Assembly (NCBI RefSeq): GCF_000143415.4
Contig: NW_003314339.1
Coordinates: 435,683-499,682, forward strand
Origin: Selaginella moellendorffii
Taxonomy: Eukaryota; Streptophyta; Lycopodiopsida; Selaginellales; Selaginellaceae
DNA: 64,000 nt
Reading direction: 5' to 3'
Each line of letters begins with the position of its first letter. Within the stretch, counting starts at the first letter, position 1. The position numbers and the translations under genes are program-made. The notes beneath the pieces are model-generated. The model had not been told where the DNA came from and made no database searches. It saw nothing but the letters and a program-made list of their open reading frames with translations. Positions 22,365-33,664 of the stretch are shown here, piece after piece.

Positions 22365-23144
22365 AGTTTGCAAACCTGATATGAAGGCATGGAATGCATC
22401 CATATCCCCCACGTCCGTGACAAGTATCCTCTTTGCTATAAAACCATTCACATACTCCTGAATGGTTCCGGTCTACTTCAGCCTACTCAACTCGTCTCTT
22501 AGATGCAGAGTAGCATTCGGAGGAACGTAGGTTGCGCGGATCCTCGCCTTCATCATGTCCCAAGTGGCCACCGGTCCTTCGTTGGCCTCCGTCGTTCTCC
22601 ACCAAGACTTGGCATTATCTGCTAAGTATGGTTTTGCACATAGGACTTTCTTCGAGCTCGGTAATCGCAACGCTCGGAAGTAGTCCTCCATATCGTAAAA
22701 CCAATCCTCCATCATCTTACAGTCATTCACTCCCTTGAAGACAGATGGGGGCTTTGGTTTATACTTGGGAACTGCCTGAGGGATTGATTCCACTTCGGTC
22801 TGTTCGACCTTGTTTGGTTCTGGCTTAGTCCCTCCCGAAGGGTCCGCACCTTCTGCGCTGCCAGCATCCGCAGTCTTTCGCTTTTTCTTCCGCTTCTCAT
22901 CACGCTTTAACTTGCGTACGAGAGTCTCTAGCAGGGCATTGGTCTGTGCGAACTGTCCTTCTAGAATGTCCAATCGAGCCTTGAATGACCGAACCTCGCC
23001 ACCGGACTCCTGTTTAGAAGTTTCCTCACTGGAGTCCTCTTCATGCAAGGATTCCTCATCCATAGCCTCTCGTTTGACCAGAGGCTCCAACTCTGGAGGA
23101 GGTTCTGTCTCCGCCTTGGTTCACTTCTGCCCTGCCTTTGCCAT
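22365..23144 (-). pseudogene. Gag (capsid) segment of the chromovirus
   Basis: The polyprotein probably starts at the ATG 23144-23142 (MAKAGQK), followed by an in-frame TGA at 23123-23121 and a long open stretch to a TAG at 22475-22473. The open part has a coiled-coil region (RLDILEGQFAQTNALLETLVRKL), a Lys-rich stretch and the retrotransposon Gag fold (WFYDMEDYFRALRLP, WWRTTEANEGPVATWDMMKARI). A second TAG lies at 22364-22362. Confidence 0.88.
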
Positions 23145-23187
23145 CTCCCAGAAATCCGCCTCTATCCTTCACTAAAACTGAGGAAAA

Positions 23188-23203
23188 GGCTCCGATACCA
23201 AAT
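23188..23203 (-). other. primer-binding site of the chromovirus
   Basis: The minus strand just inside the 5' LTR reads ATTTGGTATCGGAGCC. It resembles the plant initiator-tRNA-Met PBS (TGGTATCAGAGC) with one change. Confidence 0.8.
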
Positions 23204-24323
23204 TGTAAGCCACAAATTTTTCCTTTCCAATTTGCCAGCTTACCTCGTCTACCCGTCCAACACTGCCTTGGCTTTTGCTAAGTTCCCTCGCCAAGGTTCC
23301 CGCCTATGGTACCAGCTCCTACTTGGTCTTACTTGGTTTCAACTACTCACTGCACGAGAAATAGAGTGTTAGCCATCCATCCACGGATTCCCAATTCTCT
23401 CCCAATCCCCTTCCCCGGGTTAGACTGGACTTAAGGTTCGGCTAAACTCCCTGCAGGCACAAGCAACCAAGCACACTAAGCCTCCAGGTTCCTAACACCC
23501 CTTAGTACCACAAGACTTGATCATGGGACCCTCTAAATCCCAAGTCTTGGGTGCAACACTTGCTTCTGGACGCCGGGGCAAAACACTGTGGCCTAACGGC
23601 CCGGTATGGGTACCTCTACCCCCCCACTTCCATCCCGAAGGAAGGCCCAAGCCCCTAGGAAGGGTGAGAACCAATGAGCTGCATGGTACTCAAGTGGGGC
23701 ACCACTCCACATGAGCCGAGAGCACTACAGTCAGTTTCCCTTTCGGGAGTGGAAGCTGCTCTTGAGCACTTCCTTGGGTGGCCCCTCCGGCACCACCCAA
23801 GTCCATGCTCACTCCCACCCAAGGCCTTTCGGCCCCAGTCTCAACCTCAAGTCAGTTTGAAAGCACCATTGAAGAGTTCCTTCAAAACTGGTTCCTGGAC
23901 CTCATTATCCCTACTATACTTTTGGAACCCTCTGCAGCCCCCCCCCCCAGGAGACGCACGCTTTGGGCTTTCACCCCTTGACCCGTATTAGTACTCGGAC
24001 TCGGTCTCGGACTCGATCTCGGACCCGACTTCGGACTCGGTCTCGGACTCGATCTCGGACCCGATCTCGAACTCGACTTCGGACTCGACCTCGAACTCGG
24101 TCTCGGACCTGATTTGGATCTCGGACTCTGTCTCAAACTCGGTCTTCGATTCGGCCTCGGACTCGATCCCGGACTCGATCCCGGACTCTATCTCAAACTC
24201 GGTCTCAGAGTCGGTCTTGGACTCGATCTTCGACTCGGTCCCATCCGATGAACTGTTTGTCATTTTGGTCATGCTTTCGGGGATCCTTTAGCCTACAACA
24301 CCTTGGCGAGTTGGTTCCTTACA
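23204..24323 (-). repeat. chromovirus 5' LTR
   Basis: This LTR is 1120 bp, starting TGTAAGCCAC and ending CCTTACA, with perfect 6-bp inverted termini (TGTAAG/CTTACA). It carries its own hexamer array (23993-24242). The CCGAG target duplication is immediately outside. Confidence 0.93.
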
Positions 24324-25530
24324 CCGAGATGGAGTCCGAGATGGATTCTGAGATGGAGTCCGAGATGGAGTCCGAGATGGAGTCGAGATGGAGTCTAAGA
24401 TGGACCCAAGATGGAGTTCGAGATGGATCCGAGATGGAGTCCGAGATGGAACCGAGATTGAGACCGAGACCAAGACCGAGTCCGAAACTAGGACTAAGAT
24501 CGAGTCTGAGTTCGAGTTTGAGTTTGAGTTTGAGTCCGAATACTAATACAGACTATTGGGTGAAAGCCTAAAGTGATCATCCCCCAGGGAGGGGGGGGGG
24601 GGGGGGGGGCTACGGGGGATTCCAAAAGTATAGTAGGGAGAGTGTGGGTGTTGGAGCCTAGTGGAGCCAGTTTGGCCAAGAACGGTCAGTTTGGCCCAAG
24701 AAGGCTGTACCCAGGTGTTGGGTGATGAGCTGACCACTGGGAAGTCCAAGACTAGAGTGAATACGGACCGACAAGCAGGGTAGCTTTGTGAAGTGTTCAA
24801 GAGCCGGCTCTAGTTCCCCTAGGAGATCAAATGGTCGATGCTCCCAGTCCAAGTGTGGGTGGCACTACTTACTTGGATACCTAGTGTAGCTCAATGGAAC
24901 CTCGCTCTAAGCCCATGGCTAGAGCACCCAAAGGTGGAAGGTGGGGAGAGTACCCATGAGGCTCGCATAGGGCCACGGTGTTTCGAAATGTTGTCCCAAA
25001 GGCCTAGATTGTGGAAAGAAAGAGGAGTAGTCCTCTTGTGTAGTGACCAAGGATACAGCTGTGTGGTGAGGAAGTCCCAGAGTACCGTGGGACTTAGTGG
25101 TCGGGCCTGTGGGCCTCGATCTAGTGGCAGTGTTGGCGAATACGGCCATGGGCAGAAAGGGACTTGGTGGGGACCGGAAAAGGGATATTGGGAAAGGCTA
25201 TTCCTCATGTCTGCAGGCATCCTAAGGATGCTAAGGAGTGGATTTGGGATGTTCACTCATGGACAAATGGCCCATGTGACCAAGGTGAATGGGCAAGGCC
25301 TTAGCGTAACGGGCTAATATGTTGGTGGTACCTTGGGGTGTCGGTCATGGGATTGGACATGTGGAGCACTTAGACCAAGTGTAATGGTTGAGTGGCATGG
25401 ATGCCATTCTTGGGGCTAGCAAGTCCCTAAGTCCAAAATAGGACTTACGGAGGTTGTGAGTGAGACTCCTCCAAGTGGTTGGAGGTGTGGTTAAGTGACT
25501 AAAGTAGAATGGAAAATTTAATCGCTTACA

Positions 25531-25996
25531 ATTTGGTATCAGAGTTGTTCCTTAGTCTGACTTTTATTGGTGCTTAAGTATATCACCACTGGTGTTGGTA
25601 TCAGAAGGTTCTATGAGTGGGCCTATCCTTGAGGAGTAGCAGGTCGGGAAGACATGGCTTTCCATTACAGTTCATGTGTGAATTTGTAAGCAAGGTGGTG
25701 GATAGAAAAGGGCCAATAATGGAACGACTTTGGGATCTTGGGAACAGTATAAGGGTTTCCTTAGAGAGTTGAGGATGTGACCTAGATGAGTGTTTGACTT
25801 AGCAAACTGGCTAATGTAGTTGTGATAAACAACTATAATTGGGATCACGGGAAAGATAGAGACTCCAAAGCAATAAAGGAGTCACAAGATTATCCTCATA
25901 TAGTTGAGGTTAGTGCTCATAAATGTGAGACCAAAAGTAATGACCGCGGGAGGTCAAATACAGAAGAGGATACGAGTCCTTGAAATGGTAGTCGGG
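25531..25996 (+). mobile_element. truncated internal region of copy A with its PBS
   Basis: The PBS TGGTATCAGAG is at 25534-25544. The 466 bp that follow match, in reverse, the PBS-proximal internal sequence at 48150-48628. They stop abruptly where another LTR begins (TGTGAGACAC at 25997), so most of the internal region is deleted here. Confidence 0.8.
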
Positions 25997-27169
25997 TGTG
26001 AGACACAAAATCCCTAGGCCCCAAAGTGGAGCCAGAGGGGCGCCACGTGGTAGTGGCCGAAGCGAAAGCCAAACGAGCGTAACACATTTGGACTAAAAGC
26101 TCCACCTTGAAAGGTCGAGAGCGGGAGTGGAACTCCCAACAAAGTGCTCGAGGAACAAGCATAAAGAGAGCAATAAGCGAGGCTCCAAAAAGGGACCCAA
26201 AAGGACCAACACATGACACGTGGAAGTGTCCAAGATGGACCTGAGTTGGAGTCCGAGAAGGACCTGAGTTGGAGTCCGAGAAGGACCCCGAGATGGAGTC
26301 CGAGGTGGAGTTCGAGGTGGACCCGAGATGGACCCGAGATGGAGTCCGAGCTGGAGTCCGAGATGGACCCGAGATGGAGTCTGAGATGGAGTCCGAGATG
26401 GACCCGAGATGGACCCGAGATGGGACCCAAGATGGACGCGAGATGGAATCCAAGATGGAGTCCGAGAAGGACTCGAGATGGAGTCCGAGGTGGAGTCCGA
26501 GATGGAGTCCGAGATGGACTCGAGATGGACCCGAGATGGAGTCCGAGATGGAGTCTGAGATGGACCCGAGATGGAGTCCAAAGTTGAGACCGGGACCAAG
26601 ACCGAGATCGGGACCGAGACCGAGACCGAGATTGGGACTGAGACCGAGAACGAGGCCGAGTCCGAGTCCGAATCCGAATCCGAGTCCGAGTCCAAGTCCG
26701 AGTCCAAGTCCGAGGCCGAGTTCAAGTTCGAGTCTGAGAGGGTGAAAGCCCGAAGCGTTCGTCTCCCAGACCCTGGGGGGTTTGGTGAGCTCCAAAAGTA
26801 TAGTAGGGGGAGGACTGCAGTGGAGCTAGTTTGGCCAGGAAAGGCCAGTTTGGCCCAGGAAGGCCGGACCCAGTGTTGGGTGATGAGCTGCCCACTGGGA
26901 AGTCCAAGACTAGAGTGAACACGGACCGACAAGCGGGGTAGCTTGGTGAAGTGTTCAAGAGCCGACTCTAGTTCCCCGGGGAGATCGACTGGCCGATGCT
27001 CCCAGTCCAAGTGTGGGTGGCACTACCTACTTGGATACCTAGTGTGGCTCAACGGAACCTCGCTCTAAGCCCATGGCTAGAGCACCAAAAGGCGAGAGGT
27101 GGGGAGAGTACTTATGAGGCTTGCGTAAGGCTACGGTGTTCCGCCAAGTACCTTCCTATCCATGGCCGT
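25997..27169 (+). mobile_element. LTR of the non-autonomous family, running into the gap
   Basis: The LTR starts TGTGAGACACAAAATCCC and has a long hexamer array at 26222-26745. After the array come GGTGAAAGCCC and CCAAAAGTATAGTAGGG. It is cut by the N gap before its 3' end. Confidence 0.85.
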
Positions 27170-27269
27170 NNNNNNNNNNNNNNNNNNNNNNNNNNNNNNN
27201 NNNNNNNNNNNNNNNNNNNNNNNNNNNNNNNNNNNNNNNNNNNNNNNNNNNNNNNNNNNNNNNNNNNNN
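27170..27269. other. assembly gap (100 N)
   Basis: Exactly 100 N bases. The LTR on the left runs forward and the LTR on the right runs in reverse, so the gap sits at the centre of an inverted LTR pair. Confidence 1.
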
Positions 27270-28482
27270 TACGCAAGCCTCATGGGTACTCTCCCCACCT
27301 CTCGCCTTTTGGTGCTCTAACCATGGGCTTAGAGCGAGGTTCCGTTGAGCCACACTAGGTATCCAAGTAGGTAGTGCCACCCACACTTGGACTGGGAGCA
27401 TCGGCCAATCGATCTCCCGGGGGAACTAGAGTCGGCTCTTGAACACTTCACCAAGCTACCCCACTTGTCGGTCCATGTTCACTCTAGTCTTGGACTTCAC
27501 AGTGGGCAGCTCATCACCTAACATTGGGTCCGGCCTTCCTGGGCCAAACTGGCTCCACTGCAGTCCTCCCCCTTACTATACTTTTGGAGCTCACCAAACC
27601 CCCAAGGGTCTGGGAGACGAACGCTTTGGGCTTTCACCCTCTCAGAATCGAACTCGGACTTGGACTCGGACTTGGACTCGGACTTGGACTCGGACTCGGG
27701 CTCGGACTCGGGCTCGGACTCGGACTCGGACTCGGGCTTGAGCTCGGGCTCGGTCTCGGCCTCGGTCTCGGTCTCGGTCCCGATCTCAGTCTCGGTCTCG
27801 GTCCCGGTCTCGGTCTCGGTCTCGACTTCGGACTCCATCTCGGGTCCATCTCGGACTCCATCTCGGACTCCATCTCGTGTCCATCTCGGACTCCATCTCG
27901 TGTCCATCTCGGGTCCATCTCGGACTCCATCTCGTGTCCATCTTGGACTCCATCTCGTGTCCATCTCGGGTCCATCTCGGACTCCATCTCGGGTCCATCT
28001 CGGGTCCACCTCAGACTCCACCTCGGACTCCATCTCGGACTCCATCTCGGACTCCACCTCGGACTCCATGTCGGACTCCATCTCGGGTCCATCTTGGACT
28101 CCATCTCGGGTCCGTCTCGGACTCAACCTCGGATCCATCTCGGACTCCACTTCGGACTCCATCTCGGGGTCCATCTCGGACTCCACTTCGGACTCCAACT
28201 CGGGTCCATCTCGGACTCCACTTCGGACTCCAACTCAAGTCCATCTTGGACACTTCCACGTTTCATGTGTTGGTCCTTTTGGGTCCCTTTTTGGAGCCTT
28301 GCTTATTGCTCGCTTCGTGCTTGTTCCTCAAGCACTTTGTTGGGAGTTCCACTCCCGCTCTCAACCTTTCAAGGCGGAGCTTTTAGTCCAAACATGTTAC
28401 GCTCATTTTGTTTTCGCTTCGGCAACCACCACATGGCACCCTTCCAGCTCCACTTTCGGGCCTAGGGATTTTGTGTCTCACA
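27270..28482 (-). mobile_element. 3' LTR (partial) of non-autonomous element copy C
   Basis: An inverted-orientation LTR begins at the gap, holds an array at 27645-28250 and ends GTGTCTCACA at 28482. The internal sequence with the PPT-adjacent motif ACTCCACCACCCATAG follows. Confidence 0.85.
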
Positions 28483-30532
28483 ACTCCACCACCCATAGAC
28501 GAAGTTTGATGTCCTCATTGAACAGTAAACCCTTTCATAAAGTAACACCCGCATGTGTTACCATTTCCATCCTTCGCACCCAACCAATATCTGTCTATGG
28601 TTTGACACCAAAGGCTTACCATGCCTTGTCCATCCTCTAAGGAGCATAGCCTCTCCAACTTAGAGGCTCATTTGACCACTTGTGGTGGTTCTCTCCTTTT
28701 ATTGGTTTAGTTCTCACTAAACCTGTTAGAGACACCTTCTCTAGCTTGATCCCATTACTCGTTCTCGAGTGGTCTCACTTTCCAGCGCTATAACCCTTGC
28801 ACTTTGGAACTTTTAATTCTGACTTCTCGAAGTCAATTTCCTAGGTGTCTTCGACACCTTGCATTGCACATATTGTGCAACTCCACTTCCTCATCCTAGG
28901 AAGTTCTCCACTTGAGGGCACCATCATCCTCTGTTCGATTTCATGCCACCTTTGGCACTGAGTTCCAGTTATCATATTTTGTGCTAGGGCTGTCCACGGC
29001 CCTATCTTTTGGCTACTTTTCCGCTCCCTCACTTGGAGCTTTTACTTCGCCAAATTGGAGCACTTACGAATCCATCCTTGGAAGTCCACTTCCTTTCCCA
29101 CAAGCCGTTAGCATAAAACACATTAGTATTCCTTGGCTAACTTTGCCATTTGGATCCCTTCCATTAAATTCCATGGCCCAAACTTGGCCACTAGTCCTTG
29201 GCTCCTATCCTTGATTGTTGCACTTAGCAACACAAGATCGTTACCTCCATTTTTGAGGTATCCCTTCGGTTCCATAGCAAAGACTCTTCTTTGCCAAGTC
29301 CGGAGGATGTTCACTCCTAGTACATCCCTTTAACATCTTCTGCTATGGGCTTTATCCACGGCCCAACTTCGTGACCCTTCCATGGGTCCCTTATAGAGAC
29401 TACTTTCCTCAGACTCACTATGCTATCGCACGGACACAGCTTATTTCCCTTAGGTGCTCTTCCCACTTGATCACTTTGACCAGCCACACCATCTTAAATA
29501 GTTCAAATCAACATTTTGAACCAGGAACTTCCTTCCTTAGCCAACCAAGGACCTTGTCCTTATTTGGCCATAAGATCACCTAGTGATCTCACCTTGGCAC
29601 CTTAACAGAGTTGCCAAGAGATACATAGTCTTCTAGACCTTCAAGTTGTTGACCATAACCCCGGGGGCATCCCCTACACTTGGCGGTGCACCCAAGCCAG
29701 CCCTTATGGCCAAGGGTCCATAGCAACTGAGATTAGGTGTCCCCATTTCACTCACCACATCCTTGGTGCCACTTGCACCAAAGCGTTCAAGTTAGATATG
29801 CCGAGCTTTCACACTAAGCAATCTAACCGTGCATCACGACTCCAAGGCATCCCTCGCTTGGCGGTGTGCCCAAACCAGTCTCCCCACTGAGAGTCCATGA
29901 CCACCGAAATATGAGTGTCCTCATATTCCAAACCATCACCTCGCCCTAGTGAGTTGGGACTCGAACCCAAGCACTAGAGGGTCGGGACTTGAACCCAACC
30001 TCCGTATATGCATCTACGGATGGCATCACCCAGGATACCTGGCGTGACTCCCCATGCCGGTGCACCAACTTTCATTTAAAGCGCGCTATAGATCACAGCT
30101 TAGGAACCTAGTTCCTCCACACTACTAAGTCCTCTCACTTGACATGTTTGTGATCATGCATGGACTCCTCCATGCTTGGCCCCATGGGCCACCCTTTTTG
30201 AAGTTAACACCTTTAACTAGGGTATTTGTTCCCCCCGACTTGCCAATCTCACTTAGCAAGTCATCCGGCCACCATAACATGGTTCATGCATAAGCATGAA
30301 AGTCCTTAACCATTGACTTTCGTTCAAAGCCCTCTCTTTGAACACTCAGGAACTACTTCCCCAACCTTGATAGCCTCGCCTCATGGCAAGCTTCAAGACC
30401 ACACTTCTGTTGCGCCACTCTAATTTCACGCATTCTATGAACCATTTACACTTGGCTTTCTAGGTATGTAGTTACCTAGAATTGTTTTTCGGGAACCTTT
30501 CAAAGGAACTCTATCCCTTTAGCTTGCCAAAA
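28483..30532 (-). mobile_element. internal region of copy C, no coding capacity
   Basis: This segment is colinear with 44473-46610 of copy B with many point differences. No gag or pol text is visible in any frame. It is interrupted at 30532 by DNA transposon 1 and resumes at 43910-44056. Confidence 0.82.
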
Positions 30533-30554
30533 GCTCTATTTCGTTAAAGTGGGA
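30533..30554 (+). repeat. left terminal inverted repeat of transposon 1
   Basis: 22 bp, identical to the reverse complement of 43888-43909. A small hairpin (GTGGGA ... TCCCAC) follows just inside. Confidence 0.88.
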
Positions 30555-30916
30555 ATTGTCATTATCCCACTTGTAAAATAAGGTTTCCAAACCTTTATAT
30601 AGTATATAAATATAACAAAATTCAACTGCATTGAGGCACATGCCATTTTATTTTAAACAAGGAAATGTCTACTCAATCACTTCTCCTCCCCCTGCCACTG
30701 CTTCACCTCTCTCTTCTCCTTGTCATCGTCGTCCAATTTCTTTCCATCCTTTTAATATTGGCTCAGTTGCTCCGAGTCTAGGTGGAGCCCAAGTCCCCAT
30801 TCAATCTTTACTTTCCCCTTATTAATAAAACAACTTCGTAGACTTCCAATAACATGCTGTAACACTTCTAGTATAATGCAAATCCTTTCAAAGAATTGTC
30901 TTTTAATATTAATACA

Positions 30917-33664
30917 ATGGCATGGAACCCCATGCCATAATAAGTTACATTTTTAAATAAATACATGCCATCTCAGACTGTTATTTTTTGCCTCCAACGC
31001 CTATACAATAATCTTGGAATTTCATCACTCTCCACACTATCAGGATTTAAACCCAATAGTAATGCCATCTCTTCTCTAATACGTCCACGCTCATGTTTAG
31101 TGGTCGAAGAACCCATCCGGTTGAGCAGATTATGGAGATGCGGATAGTGCTTGGCTAGACAATATACATGCCATAAATGATGACTGGTGTCTGTCCGATC
31201 AAATGGCTTCTGATATACCGTTCCATCTGCCATTTGGTTGATTTCTGCAGCCACCTCCTGGACTGGCCGGTTCTCTATCACCATCGCTTCAAGCCGTTTT
31301 GCAAGGTCCCCCAGAACATACGGTTTCTTCTCCCTAGTTTCCATACTGCAAGAGATGGGGTGCACTGCATATGTGTGCGTGTTCGCTGCAGTTTTAATCG
31401 GCGAGTCATCGATGATGAGGATTTCACTTGACCTAGCAGTCCGGTTCATCACTACAGCCTCTGCCTTGACGAAGATGGGCTTGCTACCCCTCACATGGAC
31501 CATAGTCAAGCAATCCTCCTGCGTTAGGAGAAAGTCAAATGGTAATATTACTCGCGTCTGATCGTGCATCATCTGTAGCAACGTTAATGCATTGTGGCGC
31601 ATCATGGATGTCCAAACTCCCAATTGCAAATTGAACCTGGCCCTCTGTTTTAAGTGTCGCATGGTCATTATTAGATCCCGCAGTTTCTCCCGTGTGATTA
31701 ATGTGAATCTGTCTCTTTTGACCAACTTGCGACCGCAGGCTTTGGAGGGTGCAGTGACATTCGAGGACGAGCCACGCTCATGGGAGAAAAGGACACCGTT
31801 CAGATCAAAAACGATACAGTACTTTCGCCGTGACTCTGAAATGAAATGCGTCAGCATAAAAAATGGTACAAGTCAATTTTACCATCTACAATATTAGCGA
31901 ATGGTGCTCCCGATGGTCGTTCAGAGGGTTTTGGTCGAGGAAACGTGAAGGGCGGAAATACTCTCCTCTGCAATGTGGGGTCAATCGCATCCGATGGCGT
32001 GTGGGCACATGCCATTTCAGCTGTAGACTCTGGTACAACTGGCTCAACAGTGGCATGGGGTGGTTCCGATGGCGTGTGATCACACGCCATTTCAGCTTGT
32101 GCCTCCGTTGGCAAAGTGGACATGACCGAACAGGCAGCAGGGGCGGTGTAGGGAGGTTCCAACGGCGCGTAGTCAGACGATTGGGCACACGTTGGAAATG
32201 AGGATACGACCGGCTCGGCGGCTGGGGCGGCCTCATGCGGGTCCAATGGCGCCTGGTCACCGTCAGTTGGATACGTGGACAAGATTGACTCAGTGGTATG
32301 GGCAGCATCAAGTGGAGCGTGGTCAGCTTGCTTGGCGTTGATATGGATAGTAGCCTCCACCAGCTCTGATGACTCTTGCAGGCAAGTAGAGTCCACTGGC
32401 GGATCCATATGCATGTCCAAATATCTCCCTTCGATTGAGATGGTATCCTCCCGTGCTACTAAAAACAAACTCATTAGCACATTGAATCGACTATACTGTA
32501 TTTACCATCAACTGCTATTGAGGAACTAGGACCGATATCACTTGGGCGCACTGCTGATTCTGAAGGATTGGACATACGTTTCGACCCTTGCTTGGCACTA
32601 TCCTTCCTCGACACTAAAGGCTAGAGTTTGTATCTTAATTCAACTGAATAATCTCTACTTACCATTTCTTCTGCGACCTACATGGACAATGTTAGAAATG
32701 GTAAAAGGTTAGGAATGGATGCACTATTATTTACCTGATGGTTTGTCTTGTATGACCTTCCTCCGCCGCTCTTTGGCCACCTCAGGCTGGCCATCGTCGT
32801 CATCATCGTCATCGTCGTTATTGTGATCGTCACCATTGTGAGGACCATCCAAGTCCTCTTCGTCCTCCTCTTCTTCATCCTCCTCTTCTTCGTCCTCCTC
32901 TTCTTTGTCCTCCTCTTCGTCCTTTTGCTCTTCCTGCTCATTATCTTTCTCTGGCTCCTCATCCCCCTCTTGCATTTCTTCCATAGGCTGCTCAGGCTGG
33001 ATTGCTTGTTTTTCCAGGACCATCTTGGAAAAATCATCTGGCCGAGTCTCCATCTCAAAATACAAGACATCCATAGCCTGTTTTAGTGCGTGACCTAGGA
33101 CCGTATCCTCACCCGACTGTCTTAACATGGTTTCTGCACGTTCTTGCACCCTTCGAAGACGACAAGATGAGAAAAACGTGGCCCTGACTTGAAAAGCATC
33201 CCTCATCCATTGTACCTCTCCATTGAGATTGGGGAAGGGGAGTCCGCCATAGGAATCTGAGTCAGAAGGTGGTGACTGGCTCCTTTCACTCAGCCCTTGA
33301 TCTGCAATGAATGGCATGAGCACACACGCCATAACCGCGAGGCATTACCTATCATCTTTTCGTTGCCCTTCTTCCTTTTCGAATCAAACGCCTCTGATCC
33401 CGACGACTGTCCAACGTGCTTTCGCTTTTTATGACCACTGTCAGTTTGAGCTTGGCTGGTGCTTGCCTGTTTTGCCTTTGAAGAAGTGTCTCCTGCAAGG
33501 AATGGCATGAGACCACACGCCATTGCAAATATAATTTGTACCTCCTTTTTTCCTATTGCTTGTCTGTTTGTCCTTCTTCGACGCGCCACCAGTGCGCTTT
33601 TCAGTCCTCGTGTCTGAATATTCACAACGATCTATAATCAAAATGGCGTGAGGCCTCACGTGAC
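30917..33664. repeat. palindromic 22-mers, group 1 (downstream part of the ParB/HAD gene)
   Basis: Copies are at 30917-30938, 31994-32015, 32069-32090 (perfect), 33311-33332, 33502-33523 and 33643-33664, with a half-site at 30633. The half-site is ATGGCRTGWGG, followed by its complement. The copies at 31994 and 32069 lie in exon 10, where they read EMACAHTPS and EMACDHTPS in frame. Those at 33311, 33502 and 33643 lie in introns 6, 5 and 4, and make up about half of each 38-49-nt intron. Confidence 0.88.

Larger units (their letters stand above)
16832..24323 (-). mobile_element. Ty3/Gypsy chromovirus, nearly full length, coding on the minus strand
   Basis: The element is 7.5 kb, with LTRs at 16832-17990 and 23204-24323. 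They start TGTAAGCC; the right copy ends CTTACA and the left copy ends CTTATA. The flanks carry the 5-bp target duplication CCGAG (16827-16831 and 24324-24328). The PBS next to the right (5') LTR reads, on the minus strand, TGGTATCGGAGC, as for initiator-tRNA-Met priming. A purine-rich tract (GGGTGGTGGAG) lies next to the 3' LTR. Gag, zinc knuckle, protease, RT, RNase H, integrase and chromodomain appear in the expected order, but several nonsense codons and frameshifts break the polyprotein. The LTRs differ by point changes and by the length of a C run. Confidence 0.93.
16603..25530 (+). mobile_element. 5' LTR of a non-autonomous LTR element (copy A), split by a chromovirus
   Basis: The LTR starts TGTGAGACAC at 16603 and ends CGCTTACA at 25530. 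It is interrupted by the chromovirus at 16832-24323 plus its 5-bp target duplication. Without the insert the LTR is about 1.43 kb, close to the 1.485-kb copy at 48629-50113. A primer-binding site (TGGTATCAGAG) follows at 25534. The LTR contains a GAGATGGAGTCC-type array, in which the chromovirus landed. Confidence 0.85.

Noticed and set aside
25917..28640. Long overlapping open frames of 200-326 residues rich in Glu-Ser, Arg-Asp or Leu-Gly repeats
   Set aside because: They are produced by 6/12-bp arrays inside LTRs that stay open in most frames on both strands. They lack a consistent start, domain or codon bias and occur at every array.
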